64,000 bases of DNA, taken from NCBI GenBank assembly GCA_029288485.1, contig JARIHC010000006.1, forward strand, positions 124,001 to 188,000, read 5' to 3'. Shown piece by piece: positions 57,923 to 64,000 of the stretch; positions within the stretch are counted from its first letter, which is position 1; every line of letters starts with the position of its first letter. This stretch comes from Candidatus Saccharimonadota bacterium (GTDB taxonomy: Bacteria; Patescibacteriota; Saccharimonadia; Saccharimonadales; UBA4665). Below the pieces are notes generated by a model. The model saw nothing but the letters and a program-made list of their open reading frames with translations, had not been told where the DNA came from and ran no database searches. Position numbers and translations under genes: made by a program.

Positions 57923-59423
57923 AACGAGAATTTTTGACCGATTTTTCGGTCATTTTTTCATTTAACAGATACGCACTTGCTATCTCAACGGTTCCAAAAC
58001 CATCACGACAGTCATACTCAAGCCCATTTGGAAAAATGCTATCTTGAATCCTCTTTCGCAACTCGATATGAGCTTGATTCCAATACGTTGCAGGATCACG
58101 CATGAAAAGTAGTGCGTCATCTATGACCGCCTCTTTATTGACGCTATCTGTCTTTGAGTCAGATAGCTTTAATTTCAGTTTAGTAATTGTAACTTCTAGC
58201 TCTCCTCGCTTTTCTTCGTAGTCATCGTCGTTAATCTTTCCATTAATGTAATAGTCGGTTAATCGAGTCTTAGACGTGAGTGCTGCTTCCAGCTCTGCCG
58301 CAATTCTCCTAGAAGACTCCTGAGCCTCTTTCACTGCATCGTTCCAGCGTCGTAATAGAATCTGCCTATAGAGCTTAATTGTGCCTTCTGAGGGCTTGAT
58401 ACGGTCTAACAATTCGATAAATTCTTGGTGGACTTCTGCACGACTTCTGCTCACAGGAGCCTTAATCTTACTCGCTTTGCAATACATACAGTGGTATCTA
58501 GGGCTTGGTCCATTTCTGCCCCGAGGCGAACTCCCGGTTAATTGTCTACCGCATATAGCATGTCTTAAAAATCCACCACGCAATGCCCAGTCGGACTCTG
58601 CATGCTTACTGAAGTTGTGGTCCACATCTTTTAGTATGGCTAGGATCGTATAATGCGTTTCCAAACTAATTATTGGCTCGTGAAGACCTTTTTGCATTTT
58701 ACCGTTGGTAAACTTAGATTTGATGTAGCCCGCATATAGTGGATTCGCAAGTGTATCTCTCATTGACTGCCATGACTTCTTTCCATTGGACCTAGTTCTA
58801 ATACCTAGCTTAAATGCTAAATCCACGGCTTGTGCAACGCTATAGTTACCGGAAGCGAATAGAGTTAATAGATTCTTCATATTTTCGGACTTTTCATCAT
58901 GCTCTAAGGTTGGAATGCCGGAAGGGGACTTAACCTTTTTAAATCCCGGGGGTGCGTCATGTACCCAGCCACCCTTTTCGGTGCGTTCGATCATTCCGGC
59001 GGTAGTTCGCTCTGTGCGAACACTATTATCGAACTCGGCTAATGCTGCTAACATAACCTCAGTCAACCTACCAACATGTGAATCCGTGATTGGCTCAGTA
59101 ATAGAAACTAAAGTTATTCCGTACTGCTTCAAGACAGCACTAATCATTAGATGATCATTTGCGTTTCGTGCAAGTCTATCCAACTTGTATACGTAGCACT
59201 TAGATATTTCTCCCCGATTCATTTTGCAAAATTCAAGCATTCTCATTAATTCAGGCCGATCAACATACTTTGCTGATTCGCCTTCTTCTCTGAAGATATG
59301 CCCTTTACTTAGGCTTTCGCCATCTGCCGTTGCTCTTTCGAGACAGAACTTCTCTTGAGTAGTTAAACTAGTCTTATTTACTTGCTCGTTTGTAGAAACT
59401 CTAATGTAAGCAATTGAAAACAT
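57879..59423 (-). CDS. Large serine recombinase/integrase
   Basis: A 514-residue site-specific recombinase. The N-terminal resolvase domain begins MFSIAYIRVSTNEQ with the likely nucleophile Ser10. It has YVYKLDRLARNANDHL and EFDNSVRTERTTAGM. The recombinase domain includes RSNGKKSWQSMRDTLANPLY, and the zinc ribbon contains HAICGRQL and YHCMYC (His replaces one usual Cys). A coiled coil follows at about 360-440. The C-terminal 14 residues (LVAGAGLEPATSWL) are encoded antisense to the initiator tRNA. I choose ATG 59421-59423; the TTG 42 bases upstream lacks support. It would integrate and excise the element at the tRNA. Confidence 0.94.
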   Translation of the reverse strand: MFSIAYIRVSTNEQVNKTSLTTQEKFCLERATADGESLSKGHIFREEGESAKYVDRPELMRMLEFCKMNRGEISKCYVYKLDRLARNANDHLMISAVLKQYGITLVSITEPITDSHVGRLTEVMLAALAEFDNSVRTERTTAGMIERTEKGGWVHDAPPGFKKVKSPSGIPTLEHDEKSENMKNLLTLFASGNYSVAQAVDLAFKLGIRTRSNGKKSWQSMRDTLANPLYAGYIKSKFTNGKMQKGLHEPIISLETHYTILAILKDVDHNFSKHAESDWALRGGFLRHAICGRQLTGSSPRGRNGPSPRYHCMYCKASKIKAPVSRSRAEVHQEFIELLDRIKPSEGTIKLYRQILLRRWNDAVKEAQESSRRIAAELEAALTSKTRLTDYYINGKINDDDYEEKRGELEVTITKLKLKLSDSKTDSVNKEAVIDDALLFMRDPATYWNQAHIELRKRIQDSIFPNGLEYDCRDGFGTVEIASAYLLNEKMTEKSVKNSRLVAGAGLEPATSWL

Positions 59424-59468
59424 TGGAACCAAAATCCTTTCACAGAACTGATTAAATAATATCAAAAA

Positions 59469-59615
59469 TTACAAAACTGGAACCATTTTTAATTGAAACT
59501 TAGCAATGTAGTCTAAGTCGTATATTAGTTTTTCAATTTCTGTATCTGTTAAAGTAGTTTTTGTTCCAAGAAGCTTCCTTGCCTCTTTTATTGTGATGAT
59601 AGGTTTATCACTCAC
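59469..59615 (-). CDS. Small ORF upstream of the recombinase
   Basis: A 48-residue protein, MSDKPIITIKEARKLLGTKT followed by LTDTEIEKLIYDLDYIAKFQ, without membrane segments. GTG 59613-59615 with GGGAGG just upstream is a better start than the ATG at 59660. It lies 45 bases before the recombinase start and is probably its operon partner, perhaps a recombination directionality factor or small regulator. The pattern is helix-turn-helix-like but too short to be sure. Confidence 0.55.
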   Translation of the reverse strand: MSDKPIITIKEARKLLGTKTTLTDTEIEKLIYDLDYIAKFQLKMVPVL

Positions 59616-59766
59616 TTGCCTCCCTGTGAGGGGAAATAAAAATCGCCTCACAATTATCATTTATAGATATTTGTGAAGCGGCGAACGTAAGTACTTCATC
59701 AGCCAATAAGGTCTATATTGTACCACACATTTTTTGTATACTAAGATTGAATGATCAAAAAACGTT

Positions 59767-60534
59767 ATGACGCCTGAAAAGAAAAAGTACAGGAATAATT
59801 ACCTGTCTAGAGTGATTTGTCAGATTAAATTTGCGAAAAACACGTCTATAAACGATAAATCTCTTGACGATTATTTGAAAGCTCTTGGCGATGAGTATTC
59901 TGAACTGGCGAACGTAAAACAACAGGGTATTATCATTGAGAGCAGTGGCAGTGACTTAAAAACACAAACTGAAAATACTGACCTATGGGAGATACAAAGC
60001 AGCGATAAAAAACACGCCATAACGATCACACAAGAGTCTTTAGCTATCACTTTTATCGAATATATAAAGTTTAGAGACTATATGGTAATCGTCGATAAAG
60101 CCGTAAAGCTCTTCTTAGAAAAATTTGAAGATATCGAAGGCTTCCAGAGGATAGGCCTACGCTATATCAATCAAGTTACGCCTGACTCTTTAGAGGAAGG
60201 CTGGAGCCACTACATCAACCCTAAGCTAACGGCCATGCTTGACTTTGTGGAATTGGATAAAACACGTCGGTCAATGCATACAACAGTAATTCAACACGAC
60301 GAAGACACAAAAGTTAGCTTTAACTTCGGTATTTTTAACGAGTTCTTTCCGGCCCCTATAAAGAAGAATGAATTTATCCTTGATTTAGACGCCTTTATTG
60401 ATAGTACAACTGAGCTCGACAAATTTAGCGAAATCATAGAGAAATTTAATGCATGCATAGCAATATACTTTGAGCAAAGCATAACCGATGAATTAAGAAA
60501 TAAAATGGGGGTAATAGAAGATGGCACAGACTAA
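59767..60534 (+). CDS. TIGR04255-family protein
   Basis: A 255-residue soluble protein. It has the family-like start YLSRVICQIKF, then ITITQESLAITFIEYIKFRD, the conserved core FQRIGLRYINQVT near residue 140, and a C-terminal helical part. TIGR04255 proteins are sporadically distributed and often sit in mobile or defence-like neighbourhoods; their biochemistry is undefined. It overlaps the next small ORF by 14 bases, followed by the S-Q-x-C-D-L gene. It diverges from the recombinase unit. TATACT at 59737-59742 may be its -10. Confidence 0.75.
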   Translation: MTPEKKKYRNNYLSRVICQIKFAKNTSINDKSLDDYLKALGDEYSELANVKQQGIIIESSGSDLKTQTENTDLWEIQSSDKKHAITITQESLAITFIEYIKFRDYMVIVDKAVKLFLEKFEDIEGFQRIGLRYINQVTPDSLEEGWSHYINPKLTAMLDFVELDKTRRSMHTTVIQHDEDTKVSFNFGIFNEFFPAPIKKNEFILDLDAFIDSTTELDKFSEIIEKFNACIAIYFEQSITDELRNKMGVIEDGTD

Positions 60535-60673
60535 AAAAGATAACAAAAATAATAAGAAATCGGAAAAGAGCGAGAAATATACGGAGAGCTCGTATACGGT
60601 TATAAATAAGACCAGCGTCAAGTTTTATAATCCGAATGTAATTTCTAGAAAGAAGAGGATTATAAGTTCGTAA
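60521..60673 (+). CDS. Small basic ORF between the cassette genes
   Basis: A 50-residue Lys/Asn/Ser-rich reading, MAQTKKDNKNNKKSEKSEKY then TVINKTSVKFYNPNVISRKK, overlapping the end of the TIGR04255-like gene and ending six bases before the next start. GGGGG lies about ten bases upstream. The placement between two co-directional genes and complete filling of the gap support it. Low complexity tempers confidence. Confidence 0.5.
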   Translation: MAQTKKDNKNNKKSEKSEKYTESSYTVINKTSVKFYNPNVISRKKRIISS

Positions 60674-60679
60674 ATTTTT

Positions 60680-61213
60680 ATGTTTGGAAAGGTCTCTAAT
60701 GATAGACCCCATCAAGGCGATATATTACAGAATCTACAGTACAAATATATTACTGACGACGGGGAAACGGGCTCATTCACATTCCCTTTTTGGGTAATAA
60801 TGAGTCAAGAATGTGACCTTGAGCATGATTTCAAAGCCACTAACGGCGAATACAAAGATCAGGACAAGTGCTTAAAAGCCATTCTCGCTTGCCCTGCCTT
60901 TCCATCTGAACAACTTAAAGCGGGAACGCATATGCAAAACCTATCGCTTACCATGAATACGTGGGGGAGTGATTTATGGAAGAAGATACAGGCTAATAAA
61001 GACCCTAGATTTCACACTATTGTAACAACCGAGATTGCCGAGCTTCCTAATATGGTCATAGACTTTAAGTGGTGCTTTACTTTCCCTAGAGAATACATAT
61101 ACTCCGAGCTTAATAATAAAGTGGCATGTCTAGATGTGCCTTACAAAGAACAGCTATCTCAGCGTTTTGCTTACTATTTATCAAGAATTCCTTTACCTGA
61201 AGAACTAGGATAA
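60680..61213 (+). CDS. Unknown protein with S-Q-x-C-D-L motif, partner of the TIGR04255-like gene
   Basis: A 177-residue soluble protein. It opens with DRPHQGDILQNLQYKYITDD and has a beta strand ending in FWVIMSQECDLEHDF. A Cys follows in KAILACPAFPSEQ, then ELPNMVIDFKWCFTFPREYI and QLSQRFAYYLSRIPLPEE. The G-D-I-x(n)-W-V-I-x-S-Q-x-C-D-L layout recurs, to my recollection, in uncharacterised proteins beside TIGR04255 members. It has no known catalytic motif. Cys and Asp of the CDL motif are obvious candidates for a metal or active site. Confidence 0.65.
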   Translation: MFGKVSNDRPHQGDILQNLQYKYITDDGETGSFTFPFWVIMSQECDLEHDFKATNGEYKDQDKCLKAILACPAFPSEQLKAGTHMQNLSLTMNTWGSDLWKKIQANKDPRFHTIVTTEIAELPNMVIDFKWCFTFPREYIYSELNNKVACLDVPYKEQLSQRFAYYLSRIPLPEELG

Positions 61214-61225
61214 CGGAGTCTGTGC

Positions 61226-61489
61226 CTAGTGGCGAAGTAATTTCACAATGCTCATCAGGGCATTAATAATTGCAAATAAGAGAATAATTCCAACCATAGC
61301 GGGCAATATGTAGTAAAGAGCAAAGTTGTGAAAAACAGTGAAGAGCAAGGCAATACAAATAGTGGAAATAAGAAATATAACTCCAAGAACGGCATTAAGC
61401 ACTTTATACTTCCACGCTCCACGCCTGCCACTGTCAGCACGATCACCTAACAAGTAAATACCATCGATTGCTTTCTTAAAGAATCTCAT
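61226..61489 (-). CDS. Small two-TM membrane protein
   Basis: An 87-residue protein starting MRFFKKAIDGIYLLGDRADS, with two hydrophobic segments at about 31-52 (VLNAVLGVIFLISTICIALL) and 57-83. AAGGAG lies five bases before ATG 61487-61489, favouring this start over the GTG six bases upstream. It converges on the cassette. It lies just downstream of the terminator of the hairpin RNA and may be read-through transcribed from it. No family recognised. Confidence 0.65.
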   Translation of the reverse strand: MRFFKKAIDGIYLLGDRADSGRRGAWKYKVLNAVLGVIFLISTICIALLFTVFHNFALYYILPAMVGIILLFAIINALMSIVKLLRH

Positions 61490-61505
61490 ACTCACTCCTT
61501 GATAT

Positions 61506-61627
61506 AAAAAAGGACAGCCATCGCTGGCTGTCTACACCTAAAGAGCGAGTTTCCTCAACTACAAGCAGATGGCTGCCCATTTCCGTTGAGGAAACAAAAA
61601 GCCCGCTCCTTTACTTAAGTGTAGACA
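61506..61627 (-). ncRNA. Structured RNA locus with long hairpin and intrinsic terminator
   Basis: Nested complementary arms are visible: GTCTACAC (61530-61537) with GTGTAGAC (61619-61626), TAAAGAGCG (61539-61547) with CGCTCCTTTA (61604-61613, one bulge), and GTTTCCTCAAC (61549-61559) with GTTGAGGAAAC (61585-61595). On the minus strand the long hairpin is followed by GACAGCCA/TGGCTGTC (61532-61513) and six T residues, a terminator. The 25-base apical loop contains GGCAGCCATC, which can pair with the terminator's 3' arm. TATGTT at about 61643-61638 could be the -10. It may be a small regulatory RNA or an attenuator. Confidence 0.6.
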
Positions 61628-61681
61628 TATCAATATTAACATAGTGAAAAGTAAGTTTTGATCAGCTTATAATTAAAGGCA

Positions 61682-61894
61682 ATGAAGAATTTTAAGTGGC
61701 GTATCGGCAAGTGGTGGAACGGTGAATCCATAACTCATGGCTCATCTATTAGTGAATATACTATTTTAGCGATTAAAAGAGGCTTCAAAGAAAAACCAAA
61801 ACGCCTAGTATCTAGAATTAAGTTATGGGTAAAAGCAAACTGGAAGTGGTTAGTTACTACGGCGATTGCCTTATTTGCTCTGCTTCGATCATAA
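61682..61894 (+). CDS. Small basic tail-anchored protein
   Basis: A 70-residue protein, Lys/Arg/Trp-rich in its first 50 residues (NFKWRIGKWWNGES, then RGFKEKPKRLVSRIKLWVKA), with one C-terminal hydrophobic segment (WKWLVTTAIALFALL). TATAAT (61669-61674) with AAAGG lies just before the ATG. Toxin-like small membrane peptides have similar shape, but nothing here shows toxicity. Function unknown. Confidence 0.6.
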   Translation: MKNFKWRIGKWWNGESITHGSSISEYTILAIKRGFKEKPKRLVSRIKLWVKANWKWLVTTAIALFALLRS

Positions 61895-62397
61895 GGTGTC
61901 ACTACCAGATTGGGGGTGTTGATTTTTGTTGATTCTTCTGTGCAGATCCGACCTCTGTTAGAACATTATCATTCGTTATCATTAAGCCATCTTCTCATGA
62001 TGCTCTCTCGAGCATTTATCTATATACAGGTATAGATGGAACAAACAGTCAAGATACTATGGGGGGGTCAGTGTCAGCTTCAAATCCGTAGAGCGGTGAA
62101 GGTCTGTAAGTATGTTTAATAAAGAGTTGAACGCACTTGCTCCCCGCCGCAAGTCAGTGGTTCAATCCAAGTGCGGTAAGCTGTAAAGGCGATTGCTCTC
62201 TGAAGTCTTTGATAATAGATGCAAAGGCAACCAATTCTTTAAAGATATGATTCCAGTTCGACACTGAGTGGGCAACCAAGTCAAATTGTCAGACATGAAA
62301 CGGTTTCAGAAATTGGAGCCGTTTTTATTTTACTGCTACTAAGAGGCTCCAGTGTTATATGGTCACTTTGTGATCATCCATTGATACAATTAACTTA
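61895..62397. other. 503-base region without a clear gene inside the element
   Basis: No long reading frame. It has short palindromes (TGCTC-x4-GAGCA near 62001-62014 and CTATA-x6-TATAG near 62020-62035). A 27-codon ORF lies at 62036-62119, and three T-loop-like motifs (TTCAAATCC, GGTTCAATCC, AGTTCGACAC) do not close into cloverleaves. GCAACCAA at 62269-62276 resembles the tRNA-fMet end. A terminator-like hairpin is at 62298-62330. TACAAT (62385-62390) ends seven bases before the flavoprotein ATG, with TCAC-ttt-GTGA at 62363-62373 upstream. Confidence 0.45.
62298..62330 (+). terminator. Intrinsic terminator-like hairpin
   Basis: AAACGG (62298-62303) pairs with CCGTTT (62319-62324) around a 15-base loop, followed by TTTATTTT. 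No annotated gene ends directly before it, so an undetected short RNA or ORF may lie upstream. Confidence 0.5.
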
Positions 62398-63744
62398 ATG
62401 AAAAAAATAAAAGTTGCAATTATAGGAGCTGGTCCATCAGGTTTTAGTGTTGCAGAAGTGTTACGAAACAAGAATTATGAAGACTCCTTTGAGGTAACTA
62501 TTTATGAAGGCAACGATCGAGTAGGAGGTAAGTGCTGCACGGTGTTTGCTGACGGTGAAATTTGTAATGGCCAGACTGGTGGGTATGATGTAGGTGCAGC
62601 CATATTAACGCCTGGTGATGGAGAACTTAGGACAATTTTATCTAAAGCCAATGTTACCTTGTCACCTTTTACAGAAACTGCACGTCCACGCTCGGCGTTT
62701 GTTAGTAAGGGCAAGCCTGTAACTGTGCATCCTATTTTTCTAAAGCAATTTTTAAAGCATCCATTAAGTATAACGAGAGCATTAGGTGAGGTATCGGCAT
62801 ATGCAAAAGATTACGTTCGATACTCTCGAAGTCGTCATGCTGGTTATACAAATCGACCTTCTGCGCTTAACGTCACTCTTTCGACTAAGTATCCAAAACG
62901 GGTGAATAGACGGCTAGCCTATCTTATGCAAGGATTCGGGTATGCAGATCTTGATGACAATGGACTTACTCCACCGCTACTTTACTATCATCAATATTAC
63001 GATGCTGGTTTTTTGAACGCGCAAATGGTTAAGGTTGCTGAAGGCACCCAAGGTATATGGGCTAAGTTGGCAGAAACATATCCAACGGATAGCATTCGAC
63101 TTAACGAGCCAGTCGAGAGCGTTAGTAGAGATTCTGACAAAGTTATGGTAAAAACACCACAGGGCCTTGAGGAGTATGATTACATCGTAGTCGGCACACC
63201 CATTAAATCTGCGCTTGCATATCTTGACCTCACTCAAGAGCAACGTATATTTCTGAGGCAAGTTAAACATAACCACTACGCAACAGTGCTGTGCGAAACT
63301 GCTGGGCTAAATGCAAATACCACTTTTAACCTTGATGCTTGTGAGGACAAGAAACAGGTTGGGCGTGTAATGTGCGCCTATAAACGTTACCCGGACTCTG
63401 ATATTGCAAGCTTGTATCTGTTTTTGCCTGACGAGAGCAATGCAAGTGATACTGATATAGTGGGCATGGCAGCTAAAAGTCTAAAAGAAGACTTTAGCGT
63501 TAACATGACGAATGAAGCAAGCGCTAAAGTATTTCACTGGACTGATTATTTCGGACATCTCGACACTGAATCTTTAAACAATGGCTGGTATGATCAATTT
63601 GAGAAAATGTTTCAGGGCAAGAACAGAACTTTATTTGTAAGCAGTGGCCTACATATGGAAACCGTAGGTGCATCAATTCAGTTTGGCACAAGAGAAGCTA
63701 AGAAATATGCTAAACTCTGGCTCCAGCAGCAGACCAAGCAGTAG
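62398..63744 (+). CDS. FAD-dependent amine-oxidase-like oxidoreductase
   Basis: A 448-residue flavoprotein. The dinucleotide-binding motif is KVAIIGAGPSGFSVAEVL, with the adenosine-binding acidic residue and second motif in TIYEGNDRVGGKCCTVF. A TGGYDVGAAILTPGD stretch follows. EEYDYIVVGTPIKSALAYL matches the third FAD region, and LFVSSGLHMETVGASIQFG the C-terminal FAD-closing motif of amine oxidase/phytoene-desaturase-type proteins. The substrate is unknown. TACAAT seven bases before the ATG suggests a leaderless mRNA. It is either cargo of the element or the first flanking chromosomal gene, depending on the right boundary. Confidence 0.85.
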   Translation: MKKIKVAIIGAGPSGFSVAEVLRNKNYEDSFEVTIYEGNDRVGGKCCTVFADGEICNGQTGGYDVGAAILTPGDGELRTILSKANVTLSPFTETARPRSAFVSKGKPVTVHPIFLKQFLKHPLSITRALGEVSAYAKDYVRYSRSRHAGYTNRPSALNVTLSTKYPKRVNRRLAYLMQGFGYADLDDNGLTPPLLYYHQYYDAGFLNAQMVKVAEGTQGIWAKLAETYPTDSIRLNEPVESVSRDSDKVMVKTPQGLEEYDYIVVGTPIKSALAYLDLTQEQRIFLRQVKHNHYATVLCETAGLNANTTFNLDACEDKKQVGRVMCAYKRYPDSDIASLYLFLPDESNASDTDIVGMAAKSLKEDFSVNMTNEASAKVFHWTDYFGHLDTESLNNGWYDQFEKMFQGKNRTLFVSSGLHMETVGASIQFGTREAKKYAKLWLQQQTKQ

Positions 63745-64000
63745 AGTGCCAGCGCAGCAATTCCTTGCTGATTAGGTTTCAATTCGATTCCACGTACTCA
63801 ACCAAACGTAAGCATTATAACCCATTAAGAAGAGCATTTTATATGTCATAATATGAGATTAGGGTAATGTCAAATATAAGCGTATACTTAACAGTACCGA
63901 GACCACTTCAACACTAAACATCGTGCCGGGAGCAAACGAAAAGATTGTCGTAGGCCTAACGGGCGACAGAAAATTTTAACGAAAGGCATTCACATGTCAG
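63745..64000 (+). promoter_or_regulatory. Promoter and leader of a gene starting at the right edge
   Basis: CAACCAAACG at 63799-63808 is the candidate right attachment site. TATACT (63883-63888) would start a leader of about 100 bases. It contains the hairpin TGTCG/CGACA (about 63945-63967) and a GAAAGG Shine-Dalgarno sequence before ATG 63994-63996, whose gene runs off the window. The long leader is unlike the leaderless pattern elsewhere, so it may be regulated. Confidence 0.45.

Larger units (their letters stand above)
57917..63808. mobile_element. Integrative element in tRNA-fMet (boundaries provisional)
   Basis: The region runs from the tRNA-fMet 3' end, carries the serine recombinase as first gene, and is visibly more A+T-rich than the glycan region. 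CAACCAAACG at 57917-57926 (tRNA end plus flank) recurs exactly at 63799-63808, each 11-12 bases after a TTCGA, and may mark attL and attR. Cargo includes a TIGR04255-like gene, unknown genes, a hairpin RNA and a flavoprotein. A second candidate right end is GCAACCAA at 62269-62276, which would exclude the flavoprotein. The left boundary is firm; the right one is not. Confidence 0.6.

Noticed and set aside
62120-62175. Possible tRNA around GCACTTG...CAAGTGC with GGTTCAATCC
   Set aside because: The seven-base acceptor-like arms match, but the T-arm does not pair and no D- or anticodon arm can be drawn.
63765-63810. Possible tRNA 3' end (TTCGATTCC ... CAACCA)
   Set aside because: No matching 5' acceptor, anticodon or D-arm lies upstream; better read as an attachment-site remnant.
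1-64000. Alternative genetic code (UGA as Gly or Trp)
   Set aside because: UGA ends many well-bounded genes such as yidC and rmlD, and no gene shows in-frame UGA at conserved positions.
1-64000. CRISPR arrays or cas genes
   Set aside because: No regularly spaced direct repeats and no Cas-like proteins were seen on either strand.

Overview
The window reads as chromosome of a small-genome bacterium, most likely Patescibacteria/CPR and plausibly Saccharibacteria (TM7). The phylum is an inference from gene content and protein style, not from a marker tree. UGA is used as an ordinary stop, so the recoded SR1/Gracilibacteria lineages are unlikely. The left end is a classical origin neighbourhood: dnaA faces left, and rpmH-rnpA-yidC-khpB face right across a DnaA-box-bearing gap.

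Layout. 0-3.6 kb: replication origin genes. 3.6-36.9 kb: one large envelope-glycan region. It holds glycosyltransferases, an ABC polysaccharide exporter (wzm/wzt type) followed by a 1038-residue two-domain glycosyltransferase, a secreted 926-residue repeat protein with a membrane-anchored partner, an aminosugar-like operon (18.6-23.4 kb), a complete dTDP-rhamnose set (rmlA, rmlD, rmlC, rmlB; 26.0-29.4 kb), glmS, a WbaP/WcaJ-type initiating phosphoglycosyltransferase, an O-antigen ligase/polymerase-like protein and GtrA. 36.9-43.4 kb: a lone LexA-type DNA-binding domain, a cobalamin-riboswitch-like leader in front of an unknown zinc-ribbon gene, a DsbA-like protein, a CBS protein and aspS. 43.4-57.1 kb: small membrane proteins, a cluster of metabolite- and nucleotide-handling enzymes (TsaC, MazG-like, NUDIX, VOC, shikimate-kinase-like, DNPH1-like), murC, an ABC-2 exporter, unknown proteins and a dihydrouridine synthase. 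57.1-57.9 kb: two CAU tRNAs around an FtsB/DivIC-like gene. 57.9-about 63.8 kb: an integrative element whose large serine recombinase reads into the initiator tRNA; it carries a TIGR04255-like cassette, a structured RNA locus and a flavin-dependent oxidoreductase.

How it works together. The glycan genes would build nucleotide sugars, start a lipid-linked glycan, extend it, export it and polymerise or attach it at the surface. Genes are packed with ATGA or GTGA overlaps. Internal operon genes often show Shine-Dalgarno sequences. Many first genes instead have a -10 hexamer only 6-12 bases upstream of the start codon, pointing to leaderless or nearly leaderless mRNAs.

The most unusual items are the cobalamin-type riboswitch controlling an uncharacterised zinc-ribbon protein, the tRNA-fMet-integrated element with its TIGR04255 / S-Q-x-C-D-L cassette and long-hairpin RNA, and the consistent leaderless promoter architecture. 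Family names were assigned by eye from motifs, without database searches.
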